Part shown: piece after piece, positions 1 through 5,985 of the stretch
How the letters are laid out: every line of letters starts with the position of its first letter
Numbering within the stretch: the first letter of the stretch is position 1
Source: Bacillota bacterium
GTDB taxonomy: Bacteria > Bacillota > Clostridia > Christensenellales > CALWSW01
Length of the DNA: 6,037 nucleotides
Assembly (NCBI GenBank): GCA_023402915.1
Contig: JAEYFO010000148.1
Span: forward strand, 1 to 6,037
Direction: 5' to 3'
The notes under the pieces: model-generated
Seen by the model: the letters and a program-made list of their open reading frames with translations, nothing else
Told to the model about the DNA's origin: nothing
The model's database searches: none
Translations under genes and position numbers: made by a program

Positions 1-878
1 GGGATGTGCAGCGCGGCGGCTTCGTCGATGGAGCGGGCGTTTTCCGGCAGGTGCGGGAAGGCCACGGTCAGCGGCACGGCGGAAAGGTCGATCTCCACCC
101 GGCGGACATAGGGCGCGTCCGGGTCGGCGGCAAAGATCTTGCCTTCCGTGCCGCCATGGGCCATGGCATAGGCGCGGGTCAGCGCGTCCACGGGGAAAAT
201 GCCGTTCTTTGCGCCCGCTTCCACCGCCATGTTCGCGATGGAGAAGCGATCGTCCATGGAAAGCTCGCCCACGCCCTCGCCGGTGAATTCGAGGGACGCA
301 TAACGCGCGCCGTCCACGCCGATGAGGCCGATCAGGTGCAAAATCACGTCCTTGCCGGTCACAAAGGGGCGCTTTTTGCCGGTCAGATGGACTTCAATGG
401 CTTCGGGAACCTTGAACCAGGCCGTGCCGGTGGCCATGCCCGCCGCCATGTCCGTGCTGCCCACGCCCGTGGAGAACGCGCCGATGGCGCCGTAGGTGCA
501 GGTGTGGGAGTCTGCGCCGATGATGCAGTCGCCCGGCTTGACAATGCCTTTTTCCGGCAGGAGGGCGTGCTCGATGCCGGCCCGTCCCACTTCATAATAA
601 TGAACGATGTGCTGCTCCTTGGCGAACGTGCGCATTTTGAGCGCCAGCGTCGCCGAGGCGATGTCCTTGTTGGGGGTAAAGTGGTCGGGGATGAGGGCGA
701 TGCGCGCCGGGTCAAAGACCGTGCTCACGCCCATTTTTTTAAATTCCTTGATGGCGACCGGGCCGGTGATGTCGTTGGCCAGCACCATGTCCAGCCTGCA
801 TTCGATCAGGTCGCCTGCGCTGACGGAAGGAAGCCCCGCGTGCGCCGCCAGGATCTTCTGGGTCATTGTCATTGCCAT
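1..878 (-). CDS. leuC: 3-isopropylmalate dehydratase large subunit, partial (3' end outside window)
   Basis: LeuC with LeuD isomerises 2-isopropylmalate to 3-isopropylmalate, the second step of leucine synthesis, in the cytoplasm with a [4Fe-4S] cluster. The minus strand is open from ATG 878 to the window edge, giving 292 whole codons of an expected roughly 420. Recognisable aconitase-family stretches are PDHFTPNKD (about residues 64-72), [11 protein letters not shown] (101-111), [11 protein letters not shown] with the active-site DSHT (121-131), [14 protein letters not shown] (138-151) and [21 protein letters not shown] (within 206-226). The wording matches the clostridial LeuC/HacA-like form. 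The cluster cysteines of this family (SCTNGR and the later CGPC-type motif) should lie just past residue 292 and cannot be checked here. The start follows AAGGAGA with 9 bases of spacing; two further Met codons follow within five residues (MAMTM). It lies 105 bases after leuA without a terminator, so it is probably co-transcribed under the same T-box. Confidence 0.97.
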   Translation of the reverse strand, partial: MAMTMTQKILAAHAGLPSVSAGDLIECRLDMVLANDITGPVAIKEFKKMGVSTVFDPARIALIPDHFTPNKDIASATLALKMRTFAKEQHIVHYYEVGRAGIEHALLPEKGIVKPGDCIIGADSHTCTYGAIGAFSTGVGSTDMAAGMATGTAWFKVPEAIEVHLTGKKRPFVTGKDVILHLIGLIGVDGARYASLEFTGEGVGELSMDDRFSIANMAVEAGAKNGIFPVDALTRAYAMAHGGTEGKIFAADPDAPYVRRVEIDLSAVPLTVAFPHLPENARSIDEAAALHI

Positions 879-914
879 GATTGCGTCTCTCCTTGTGTCG
901 ATCAGAAACTAGTG

Positions 915-940
915 GAACCGCCGCCGGGCGGAAAAGGTTC
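915..940 (-). other. Hairpin in the leuA-leuC gap
   Basis: The 105-base gap between leuA and leuC holds an imperfect hairpin: outer arms GAACC (915-919 and 936-940 on the plus strand) and an inner CCGC/GCGG stem, separated by an AAAA internal loop on one side. No T-run follows on the minus strand, so it is not an intrinsic terminator. It could affect mRNA processing or relative expression of the two genes, but that is only inference. Confidence 0.3.
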
Positions 941-983
941 AAATTTCAAAGGGAAAAAGCGGGAAACCGGGCGCGGCAGGCGC

Positions 984-2504
984 TCAGTGCATCGCGGGAT
1001 CTTCGGCCACGGCGCGGTTGATGGCGTTGACGTAGGCGCGAACGCTCGCTTCGATGATGTCGGGCGCCAGACCCTTGCCGGTAAAGACCTTTGAGCCGGC
1101 GCTGACCCGCACCGTCACTTCGCCAAGGGCGTCCTCGCCTTCGGTAACGGCCTTGATGGAATAATCCACCAGCGGCCAATGTCCGCCCACAACGGCTTCC
1201 ACAGCGTTATAGGCCGCGTTGACCGGGCCGTCGCCCACAGCCGCTTCCATGCGCTCCGCCCCGTCGTGGAGGAGGCTGACGCTGGCGATGGACTTGATCT
1301 TGTTGCCGCTCTGGAGCTGGAAGGATTCGAGCGTATAGGTCTCCGGCACGTCGGCCAGCTCGTGGCCGATGAGCTTTTCCAGATCGCGGTCGGTGATGTG
1401 CTTCTTGCGGTCGGCCAGCGCCTTGAAGCGGGCGAACGCGTCGTCCAGCTCCGCGCCGGAGATGCTGTAGCCCAGCTGATTGAGGCGATCCTGGAAGGCG
1501 TGGCGGCCGGAATGCTTGCCCAGCACCAGCGAGGTCTTTTCCACGCCCACGTCTTCGGGGCGCATGATCTCGTACGTGCTGGCGTTTTGGAGCATGCCGT
1601 GCTGATGGATGCCCGATTCGTGGGCAAAGGCGTTTGCGCCGACGATGGCCTTGAAGGGCTGCACGTTCACGCCGGTGAGCGTGGCGACAAGGCGGCTCGT
1701 GGGCGCGATGCGCTGCGTGACGATGTTGGTGTCCAGTCCCTTGTAGTAGTCCGAACGGGTCTTGACGGCCATGACCACTTCTTCCATGGCGGTGTTGCCC
1801 GCCCGTTCGCCCATGCCGTTGATGGTGCATTCCACCTGGCGCGCGCCGGCCAGCACGGCGGAAAGGGTGTTGCCCACCGCAAGGCCCAGGTCGTTGTGGC
1901 AGTGGACGGAGAAAATGACGTTTTCGCTGCCCGCGGCGTGCTCGCGGATGTAGGTGATGAGCCGGGCGTATTCCTCCGGCATGGTGTATCCCACGGTGTC
2001 CGGAATGTTGATGGTGGTGGCGCCCGCCTTGATGACGGCGCTGACCACTTCGACGAGGAAGTCCCAGTCGGAACGGGTGGCGTCCTCGCAGGAGAACTCG
2101 ATGTCGTCGCAAAGGGACTTGGCGTAGGCGACGTTTTCCACGGCGCGCTCGACGATCTGCTCCTTCGTCATGTGGAGCTTGTATTCCATGTGAATGCGGG
2201 ACGTGGCGATGAACACGTGCAGGCGGGGATGGGCCGCCTCCCTGACGGCCTCCCACGCGCGGTCGATGTCCCCGCGCACGCAGCGGCAGAGGCCGGCCAC
2301 GGTGGGCTTTTTGACGGCGGCGGCAATGGCGCGCACCGATTCAAAATCGCCCTGAGAGGAAGCGGGGAAACCCGCCTCGATCACGTCCACACCCAGACGC
2401 TCCAGCTGCCGGGCGATCTCCAGCTTTTCCGGCAGGTTCAGGCTGACGCCGGGGGTCTGTTCGCCATCGCGCAGGGTCGTGTCAAAAATGATGATTTTTT
2501 CCAT
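984..2504 (-). CDS. leuA: 2-isopropylmalate synthase
   Basis: LeuA condenses acetyl-CoA with 2-ketoisovalerate to 2-isopropylmalate, the committed step of leucine synthesis, in the cytoplasm with a divalent metal. The protein is 506 residues, the usual length for bacterial LeuA. The N-terminal TIM barrel opens with [17 protein letters not shown] (7-23), including metal ligand Asp8 and catalytic Arg12. The metal-binding HCHNDLG follows at 201-207 and [12 protein letters not shown] at 232-243. The linker region has [10 protein letters not shown] (296-305) and GKHSGRHAF (329-337). The C-terminal part, about 390-500, fits the LeuA dimerisation and leucine feedback domain ([13 protein letters not shown], 424-436). 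I chose ATG 2504 because AAGGAGG lies just upstream (2516-2522) and the protein then begins as the family does. Two longer in-frame starts exist: the ATG near 2552 lacks a ribosome binding site, and the open frame to 2636 runs into the T-box terminator. First gene of the operon. A citramalate or homocitrate synthase is less likely, given the T-box, the adjacent leuC and the full regulatory domain. Confidence 0.97.
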   Translation of the reverse strand: MEKIIIFDTTLRDGEQTPGVSLNLPEKLEIARQLERLGVDVIEAGFPASSQGDFESVRAIAAAVKKPTVAGLCRCVRGDIDRAWEAVREAAHPRLHVFIATSRIHMEYKLHMTKEQIVERAVENVAYAKSLCDDIEFSCEDATRSDWDFLVEVVSAVIKAGATTINIPDTVGYTMPEEYARLITYIREHAAGSENVIFSVHCHNDLGLAVGNTLSAVLAGARQVECTINGMGERAGNTAMEEVVMAVKTRSDYYKGLDTNIVTQRIAPTSRLVATLTGVNVQPFKAIVGANAFAHESGIHQHGMLQNASTYEIMRPEDVGVEKTSLVLGKHSGRHAFQDRLNQLGYSISGAELDDAFARFKALADRKKHITDRDLEKLIGHELADVPETYTLESFQLQSGNKIKSIASVSLLHDGAERMEAAVGDGPVNAAYNAVEAVVGGHWPLVDYSIKAVTEGEDALGEVTVRVSAGSKVFTGKGLAPDIIEASVRAYVNAINRAVAEDPAMH

Positions 2505-2566
2505 GGTTCCAAATTCCTCCTTGAGCGGTTTGAAGATTGCAGGCTGCGTCATGGACAAAAGGCAAC

Positions 2567-2607
2567 AAAAAAACCTTCGTCCTGACTGATCTGGATCAGG
2601 ACGAAGG
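2567..2607 (-). terminator. T-box regulated intrinsic terminator
   Basis: A perfect 12-bp stem CCTTCGTCCTGA (2607-2596) / TCAGGACGAAGG (2585-2574) with a 10-base loop is followed directly by seven T residues (2573-2567) on the minus strand. The 5' arm is the part that pairs with the region just after AGGTGGTACCGCG in the antiterminator state, so the two folds exclude each other. It lies 62 bases upstream of the leuA start codon. Confidence 0.96.
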
Positions 2608-2891
2608 CGTGTGACACAATTCCTTCGCGGTACCACCTGACTTCACGCAATGGATGCGTGCGCTCGGCGCAATACGGATTTTTGAAAACAAAAAGCGATA
2701 TTGCTCCCCGTGATAACGGCAGGGACGCCCGGCGTGCCCTAATAAGCGGCGGAAGCGCCGGCCGTTCAGGCTGCTGCTCAGGGATGAGGTTTCTTCCCGC
2801 CGTCATGGATCCCTTGCACCAAGCAGGACCCTCTCTGCTTTCGGGCGAACGGAAGAATGCTTCCCGTCATTGCATTTTTATTTTTGTTGAT
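2567..2891 (-). promoter_or_regulatory. Leucine T-box riboswitch leader of leuA
   Basis: On the minus strand the leader contains the T-box signature AGGTGGTACCGCG (2638-2626). Its TGGT (2635-2632) would pair with the ACCA end of uncharged tRNA-Leu. Upstream is Stem I. Its apical hairpin AAGCAG/CTGCTT (2840-2835 and 2826-2821) carries the AGAGGG loop, followed by the GGTGCAAG element (2820-2813). A pairing of TTCTTCC...CGCC with GGCGGGAAGAA supports the lower stem. The specifier is most likely CTC (2788-2786), a leucine codon followed by the usual purine, within AACCTCATCC. Stem II elements include AACGGC/GCCGTT (2766-2761 and 2720-2715) enclosing two hairpins. Stem III is CACGCA/TGCGTG (2658-2642). 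CCTTCG after the T-box can pair either upstream (antiterminator) or downstream (terminator). Family knowledge: uncharged tRNA stabilises the antiterminator and turns leu genes on during leucine starvation. Confidence 0.95.
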
Positions 2892-2897
2892 GCAAGC

Positions 2898-2926
2898 AAT
2901 ATATCACAGCAAACGGCATCTGTCAA
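2898..2926 (-). promoter_or_regulatory. leu operon promoter
   Basis: TTGACA (2926-2921) and TATATT (2903-2898) on the minus strand are separated by exactly 17 bases, close to the housekeeping consensus. The predicted start is A near 2891, giving a leader of about 387 bases that contains the T-box and ends at leuA. Confidence 0.88.
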
Positions 2927-3002
2927 CACCTTTGCGGCGGGGGAGAGCGGCCTGTTTTTCGGACAGGACAGACGAAAAGACGCGGGAGTGAAGCGAAAAA
3001 TA

Positions 3003-3017
3003 TTGACTGAACGTCAA
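3003..3017. promoter_or_regulatory. Candidate TetR-family operator
   Basis: TTGACTGAACGTCAA is an inverted repeat with 5-base arms (TTGAC/GTCAA) around a 5-base centre. It covers the -35 box and part of the spacer of the TetR gene promoter. TetR-family repressors commonly bind short palindromes over their own promoter, so autoregulation is the natural reading. Binding is inferred, not shown. Confidence 0.5.
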
Positions 3018-3031
3018 CGATGCGTTATGCT
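3003..3031 (+). promoter_or_regulatory. Promoter of the TetR-family gene
   Basis: TTGACT (3003-3008) and TATGCT (3026-3031) are separated by 17 bases on the plus strand, with a predicted start near 3038. This puts the -10 box over the in-frame ATG at 3027 and supports the downstream TTG as the true start codon. The -35 box lies inside a palindrome (see the operator entry). Confidence 0.65.
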
Positions 3032-3071
3032 GATTTTGTCTGAAAATTCAGAAAAAAGGAGGTCAAACACA

Positions 3072-3671
3072 TTGACCAGGATCAGCAAAGCGCCCGAAGA
3101 ACGCCGCAGGGATTTTTTGACGGCGGCCAAAAGGCTCTTTTCGCAAAAAGGCTATGAAAAGACCTCTGTGAGCGATATCGTCACGGAAGTGGGCGTGGCG
3201 CAGGGGCTGTTTTATTACTATTTTCGCTCCAAGCAGGAGTGCTTTGAAGCGGTGATCGAGGAAGAAGTGGAGCATTGCATCAAAAAGATCCGCGACGCCA
3301 TCGAGAAAACCGACGAGCCCGTCGAGCGCATCCGCCGCATTTTCAAGATGATGATGGAATACCTCGAGCAGATCGACGAAGTGGCCAGGAAAGCGGGCGC
3401 AAAGACCCGGGCGCGCTTTGACGAGCTGGAGGGCCGCATCGGGATGCAGGTGATGGAAGAGGCGACGCAGACGCTCTGCGGCGTGATCGAATACGGCAAC
3501 GAGCGCGGGGACTTCCATTGCACCTATCCGCTGCCCACGGCGCAGATGATCACCATGGGGCTGCTGTCGCTCATGGCCGGAAAAATCGGCAAGGCGCGGG
3601 AAGTGCTCAGCGAATACGAGCCGGTGGTGCAGGATCTTTGCGGGCGGCTGCTGGGCGTGGAGCACTTTTGA
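3072..3671 (+). CDS. TetR/AcrR-family transcriptional regulator
   Basis: A DNA-binding repressor of 199 residues, the normal size for TetR proteins. The N-terminal helix-turn-helix domain spans about residues 10-57: RRDFLTAAKRLFSQKGYEKTS leads into SVSDIVTEVGVAQGLFYYYF (32-51), the classic TetR recognition region, followed by RSKQECFEAVI (52-62). The rest (about 65-199) is the helical dimerisation and ligand-binding part, which is variable and does not reveal the ligand. I chose TTG 3072 because AAGGAGGT (3056-3063) sits 8 bases before it and the protein then starts just ahead of the DNA-binding domain. The frame is open upstream to an ATG at 2658, but that stretch is the antisense of the T-box leader. 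The gene is divergent from the leu operon and ends in its own terminator. No efflux pump or enzyme gene next to it points to a target, so the regulon is unknown beyond likely autoregulation. Confidence 0.93.
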   Translation: MTRISKAPEERRRDFLTAAKRLFSQKGYEKTSVSDIVTEVGVAQGLFYYYFRSKQECFEAVIEEEVEHCIKKIRDAIEKTDEPVERIRRIFKMMMEYLEQIDEVARKAGAKTRARFDELEGRIGMQVMEEATQTLCGVIEYGNERGDFHCTYPLPTAQMITMGLLSLMAGKIGKAREVLSEYEPVVQDLCGRLLGVEHF

Positions 3672-3679
3672 GCGGCGCG

Positions 3680-3698
3680 AAAGCCTTCGAAGGGCTTT
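3680..3698 (+). other. Small hairpin just after the TetR gene
   Basis: AAAGCC (3680-3685) pairs with GGCTTT (3693-3698) around TTCGAAG, starting 9 bases after the TGA stop. Only a weak TTTT run follows after GCG, so it may protect the mRNA end or act as a weak terminator ahead of the stronger one at 3725. Confidence 0.35.
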
Positions 3699-3724
3699 GC
3701 GTTTTGAAAAATTGAAATCGGAAG

Positions 3725-3755
3725 AAGCGCGTTTCTTTGGCGAAGCGCGCTTTTT
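3725..3755 (+). terminator. Intrinsic terminator of the TetR gene
   Basis: AAGCGCGTTTC (3725-3735) pairs with GAAGCGCGCTT (3742-3752) over 11 bp with one G-U pair and a 6-base loop TTTGGC, and runs into five T residues (3751-3755). It lies 53 bases after the stop codon of the TetR gene. Confidence 0.85.
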
Positions 3756-3936
3756 ACGTTTTTGGATTTTTCGGAATTTTCGCAGGGGTGAAAGAGCGAA
3801 GGACGGTTGGGGCAGGAAAATTTTGAAAAAAAGGCGGAAACTTCGGAAACAGGAGCGCCATTTTCCAAAAAGAAAGCGCAAAAAAGCGCGAAGGCGGGCG
3901 AAAGTGCGGCGCGGCGGGGGTTCAGGCCATTCTCCA
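3756..3936. other. Non-coding gap between convergent terminators
   Basis: About 180 bases between the terminator of the TetR gene and that of the YitT gene. The plus strand is strongly purine-rich, with several A-runs and GCG-rich words, including a small GCGC-A6-GCGC hairpin near 3877-3890. Open frames here are Lys/Arg-rich and run through the terminators into antisense of neighbouring genes, so I do not call a gene. No promoter-like pair with good spacing stood out. Confidence 0.5.
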
Positions 3937-3980
3937 AACAAAAATCCTCCCGGCAGAATCGGCATATTCTGTCCGGGAGG
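3937..3980 (-). terminator. Intrinsic terminator of the YitT-family gene
   Basis: On the minus strand CCTCCCGGACAGAAT (3980-3966) pairs with ATTCTGCCGGGAGG (3959-3946): 14 bp with one bulged A, a 6-base loop, then ATTTTTGTTTG. It starts 31 bases after the YitT stop. No T-run follows on the plus strand, so it acts mainly in the minus direction. Confidence 0.9.
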
Positions 3981-4010
3981 AAGGGGGCTCCGTTCAGGTG
4001 CGAAGGACGT

Positions 4011-4922
4011 TCAGATGCTCCGGAATCCCTTGCCGATGATCTCGGAGGAGTTGGTGATGGTGATAAAGGCGTGGGGGTCGGTCTGGCGGATGAAATTGCG
4101 CAGCAGCACGGCCTGACGGCGGGAGAGCACCGTGGTGATGACCTCCTTCTGCTCGTGGGAATACGCGCCGTAGCCCACGTGGGTCGTTGCGCCGCGGTGC
4201 AGCACGTTGGTGATGTACTCCTCGATGGCCTTGTATTCCCTGGAGATGATGACGACGCATTTTCGCACGTTGATGCTGTCGATGACCACGTCCACCAGCG
4301 ACGCTTTGATGATGAGGCCCAGGATGCAGTAAAGTCCCGTCCGGATGCCGAAGGTCAGGCAGGAGCCCACCGTGATGAGAAAATCCGACACGAACAGGCA
4401 CTTGCCGATCTCAAGAGAAATGTACTTGTTCAGAATTTTGGCCAGAATATCCGTGCCGCCGGTGGAAGCGCCCAGATTGAACACAATGGCCGAGCCCACC
4501 GCAGGCAGCAGGATCGCAAAGCACAATTCAAGCATGGTGTCGTTGGTAAACGGCGCGTCCATGGGGAAAATGGCGGAGCAGATCGAAACGAAAAACGACA
4601 GCGCGAAGCTCGAATACACGGTTTTCGAGCCGAAATCCCAGCCCACCGTCACCAGCGCCAGCAGCAGAAACACCACGTTGATGATGGCCATGAACACGCC
4701 CACGTCCATCTGCGGGAAAAAGTAGTTGGCCAAAATCGCCAGGCCGGACACGCCGCCGATGGCGAAATGGTTGGGCGTTTTGAACAGGCTGATGCCCAGC
4801 GCCGTCATGAACAGGCCAAGATTGAGCAGCAGGAAGGAAAGAATGGAAGATTTTGTCGGTTTTGCCGGTTTTTTCAGCGCCGGCAGCTTGTGTTGTTTGT
4901 TCGGCTCGGTTTTCGGTTCCAT
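4011..4922 (-). CDS. YitT family membrane protein with C-terminal DUF2179 domain
   Basis: An integral membrane protein of 303 residues, typical for the YitT/DUF161 + DUF2179 family, which has several paralogues in most Firmicutes and no firmly established transport substrate. A basic cytoplasmic N-terminus (about 1-25) precedes hydrophobic segments near 26-46, 55-69, 75-94, 102-120, 130-150 and 174-208. The loop GASTGGTDILAKIL (151-164) is a family hallmark. From about 218 the soluble DUF2179 domain follows (VVIISREYKAIEEYI, then HRGATTHVGYGAYS at 242-255), ending with NSSEIIGKGF (291-300), the usual closing motif. The start ATG 4922 is supported by GAGGT 8 bases upstream and by the expected length. 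It forms its own transcription unit, with a promoter at 5001-5029 and a terminator at 3937-3980. The leader contains a terminator-like hairpin. Substrate and physiological role cannot be read from the sequence. Confidence 0.94.
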   Translation of the reverse strand: MEPKTEPNKQHKLPALKKPAKPTKSSILSFLLLNLGLFMTALGISLFKTPNHFAIGGVSGLAILANYFFPQMDVGVFMAIINVVFLLLALVTVGWDFGSKTVYSSFALSFFVSICSAIFPMDAPFTNDTMLELCFAILLPAVGSAIVFNLGASTGGTDILAKILNKYISLEIGKCLFVSDFLITVGSCLTFGIRTGLYCILGLIIKASLVDVVIDSINVRKCVVIISREYKAIEEYITNVLHRGATTHVGYGAYSHEQKEVITTVLSRRQAVLLRNFIRQTDPHAFITITNSSEIIGKGFRSI

Positions 4923-4945
4923 GATAAAAGACCTCGTACCCCTTC

Positions 4946-4984
4946 AAAAATAGCGGGCCGCCGGCCTGAATGGATCCGGCGGCC
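4946..4984 (-). terminator. Intrinsic terminator or leader attenuator before the YitT gene
   Basis: On the minus strand GGCCGCCGG (4984-4976) pairs perfectly with CCGGCGGCC (4964-4956), with an 11-base loop, followed by CGCTA and five T residues (4950-4946). It lies 60 bases after the HAD gene stop, which fits a terminator for that gene. It also ends only 23 bases before the YitT start codon and downstream of the best YitT promoter, so YitT transcripts would have to pass through it. Confidence 0.78.
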
Positions 4985-4998
4985 TGTGGAAAACAGGC
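4982..4998. promoter_or_regulatory. Palindrome at the predicted YitT transcription start
   Basis: On the minus strand GCCTGTTTTCCACAGGC has 6-base arms (GCCTGT/ACAGGC) around TTTCC. The predicted transcription start (about 4994) falls inside it, and its right arm overlaps the first arm of the terminator-like hairpin. It may be a repressor operator, or an RNA hairpin in read-through transcripts from the HAD gene. The role is inferred. Confidence 0.35.
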
Positions 4999-5000
4999 TC

Positions 5001-5029
5001 ATTGTAGCAGGTTTTGTGACTGAATACAA
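5001..5029 (-). promoter_or_regulatory. Putative promoter of the YitT-family gene
   Basis: TACAAT (5006-5001) on the minus strand has an upstream TG in the extended -10 position (TGCTACAAT) and is 17 bases from a weak -35 TTGTAT (5029-5024). The predicted start is near 4994, leaving a leader of about 72 bases. The extended -10 would compensate for the poor -35. Confidence 0.6.
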
Positions 5030-5043
5030 TCCTGCAAGCAGAA

Positions 5044-5736
5044 CTATTTTTTGCAGGAAGAAACGCGATCGAGCAGGAGTTCCATCATTTCCGCCGGGGT
5101 TTTCGCCCGCAGCAGCCCCGGCTCGTTCGGGTCGATGCCGTCGCCCACGGCGATCATGGTCGAAGCGGCCAGCCGGAGGGAAAGATCGTTGTCCGAATCG
5201 CCCGCAGCGATGGCTTCTTCGGGGGAAATGCCCTTGCGGGCGCAATAGACCTGCGCGCACAGCCCCTTGCTCGTCCCTTTGGGGAAAAGCGAAAGGAAGT
5301 TGGGGCGCTCAAGAAGGTCCACTTCGTTCAGATCGGCATGTTCCCGCAGGATGCGCAGCGCTTCCGGCCGTTGTGCCTCGCTGGGACGGACGGAAAGAGA
5401 AGCGCGGTCGGCCTGCAATTCCAGCCCGTCGGGAAAAGCGTCCTCCAGGAGCCGGGTCACCCGGCGCACGCAGGCGGGGCAGGGGAGCAGCAGCGCGTTT
5501 TGCAGCCCGATGGACGGATCGGTGATCTGAAGGCCGTTTTCGCCAAGGAGGGCCGCGCGAACGAGCCCCAGCGCCTTGGCAAACCCGTACACATAATCGT
5601 GCGAGCGGCCGGAGATCAGCGCGATCTGCACCCCCTGCGCCTCAAGCGAAAGCAGCCCGTCCCGCACGGAAGTTTCCACCGGGCGGCGGTATTCGTACAG
5701 CGTGCCGTCAATGTCAAACAGCGCCAGTCGGATCAT
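5044..5736 (-). CDS. HAD-superfamily hydrolase (type IIB/Cof-like phosphatase)
   Basis: A probable cytoplasmic, Mg-dependent phosphatase of the haloacid dehalogenase superfamily, 230 residues. Motif I is LFDIDGT (6-12), giving nucleophile Asp8 and acid/base Asp10. Motif II is ISGR (41-44). Motif III is in KGTSKG (153-158), with Lys157 the likely catalytic lysine. Motif IV is GDSDND (179-184). The stretch between motifs II and III (about 85-150) is the type C2 cap, smaller than in typical Cof proteins of about 270 residues and closer in size to phosphoglycolate-phosphatase-like or sucrose-phosphatase-like members. The substrate cannot be deduced. I chose ATG 5736 because AAAGGGG precedes it by 7 bases and motif I then begins at the proper distance; the frame is open further upstream to 5892, but that region is AT-rich leader and promoter. 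It is flanked by its own promoter and a terminator, so it is probably a single-gene unit. Confidence 0.93.
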   Translation of the reverse strand: MIRLALFDIDGTLYEYRRPVETSVRDGLLSLEAQGVQIALISGRSHDYVYGFAKALGLVRAALLGENGLQITDPSIGLQNALLLPCPACVRRVTRLLEDAFPDGLELQADRASLSVRPSEAQRPEALRILREHADLNEVDLLERPNFLSLFPKGTSKGLCAQVYCARKGISPEEAIAAGDSDNDLSLRLAASTMIAVGDGIDPNEPGLLRAKTPAEMMELLLDRVSSCKK

Positions 5737-5744
5737 GGAAAAAC

Positions 5745-5770
5745 CCCTTTCGGCCGCGAAAAAGCGCTCT
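5745..5770 (-). promoter_or_regulatory. Structured leader covering the HAD gene ribosome binding site
   Basis: On the minus strand CTTTTTCG (5764-5757) can pair with CGAAAGGG (5752-5745) around a CGGC loop: 8 bp including two G-U pairs. The 3' arm contains the AAAGGG ribosome binding site and is followed by TTTTT (5743-5739). Directly upstream a second hairpin, CGCTCT/AGAGCG, abuts it and ends at 5765. The folds could hide the ribosome binding site or act as weak terminators. This is read from base pairing only. Confidence 0.35.
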
Positions 5771-5859
5771 CCAAAGAAAAAGAGCGGACAGTTGCGGCAC
5801 AATAAATATATGTATAAATGGGAAAAAACAAACAAAAAATGCTGTGAAAAACTATCGTG

Positions 5860-5888
5860 ATAATAACCATTTTTCGAGGCGATGTCAA
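5860..5888 (-). promoter_or_regulatory. Promoter of the HAD-family gene
   Basis: TTGACA (5888-5883) and TATTAT (5865-5860) on the minus strand are separated by exactly 17 bases. The predicted start is A near 5853, giving a U-rich leader of about 117 bases before the HAD gene at 5736. Confidence 0.82.
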
Positions 5889-5956
5889 CCAAAAAATGTG
5901 AGAAGGGAAAAAGAAAGGGAATACGTCATATTATGTTATTTATTTTGGCTGGGATA

Positions 5957-5985
5957 TTGACGAGCTGGGACAGGGATGATAATAT
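5957..5985 (+). promoter_or_regulatory. Strong promoter reading out of the right edge
   Basis: TTGACG (5957-5962) and TAATAT (5980-5985) are 17 bases apart on the plus strand, and TG precedes the -10 box in the extended position (TGATAATAT). The predicted start is near 5992. The transcript begins with an A-rich stretch and then a GC-rich, self-complementary segment containing GGGGAGTCC (6008-6016). The gene or RNA it serves lies beyond the window. Confidence 0.75.

Noticed and set aside
6..1094. 362-codon open frame on the plus strand opposite leuC
   Set aside because: It is antisense to leuC and the end of leuA, and its translation is rich in Gly, His, Arg and Ala with no recognisable domain. 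This is a by-product of high GC in the real genes.
1179..2585. 468-codon open frame on the plus strand opposite leuA
   Set aside because: It lies fully antisense to a clear full-length LeuA and its terminator, with low-complexity His/Gly/Asp-rich translation and no ribosome binding site seen.
2505..2636. In-frame N-terminal extension of LeuA
   Set aside because: It runs through the T-box terminator. The ATG near 2552 lacks a ribosome binding site, while ATG 2504 follows AAGGAGG.
2658..3071. In-frame N-terminal extension of the TetR protein
   Set aside because: It would translate the antisense of the T-box leader and both promoters. TTG 3072 has a strong ribosome binding site at the right distance and gives the normal family length.
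3063..3965. 300-codon open frame on the minus strand opposite the TetR gene
   Set aside because: It is antisense to a clear TetR gene and reads through its terminator, and its Arg/Phe/Lys-rich translation has no domain.
3697..4116. 139-codon Lys/Arg-rich open frame on the plus strand
   Set aside because: It crosses the TetR gene terminator and enters the antisense of the YitT gene. The basic composition simply reflects purine-rich non-coding DNA.
3807..5525. 572-codon open frame on the plus strand
   Set aside because: It is antisense to both the YitT and HAD genes, which have clear family motifs, and its translation is low-complexity and matches nothing I recognise.
5737..5892. In-frame N-terminal extension of the HAD protein
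   Set aside because: It would include the promoter -10 box and AT-rich leader. Motif I at residues 6-12 from ATG 5736 is the normal HAD arrangement.
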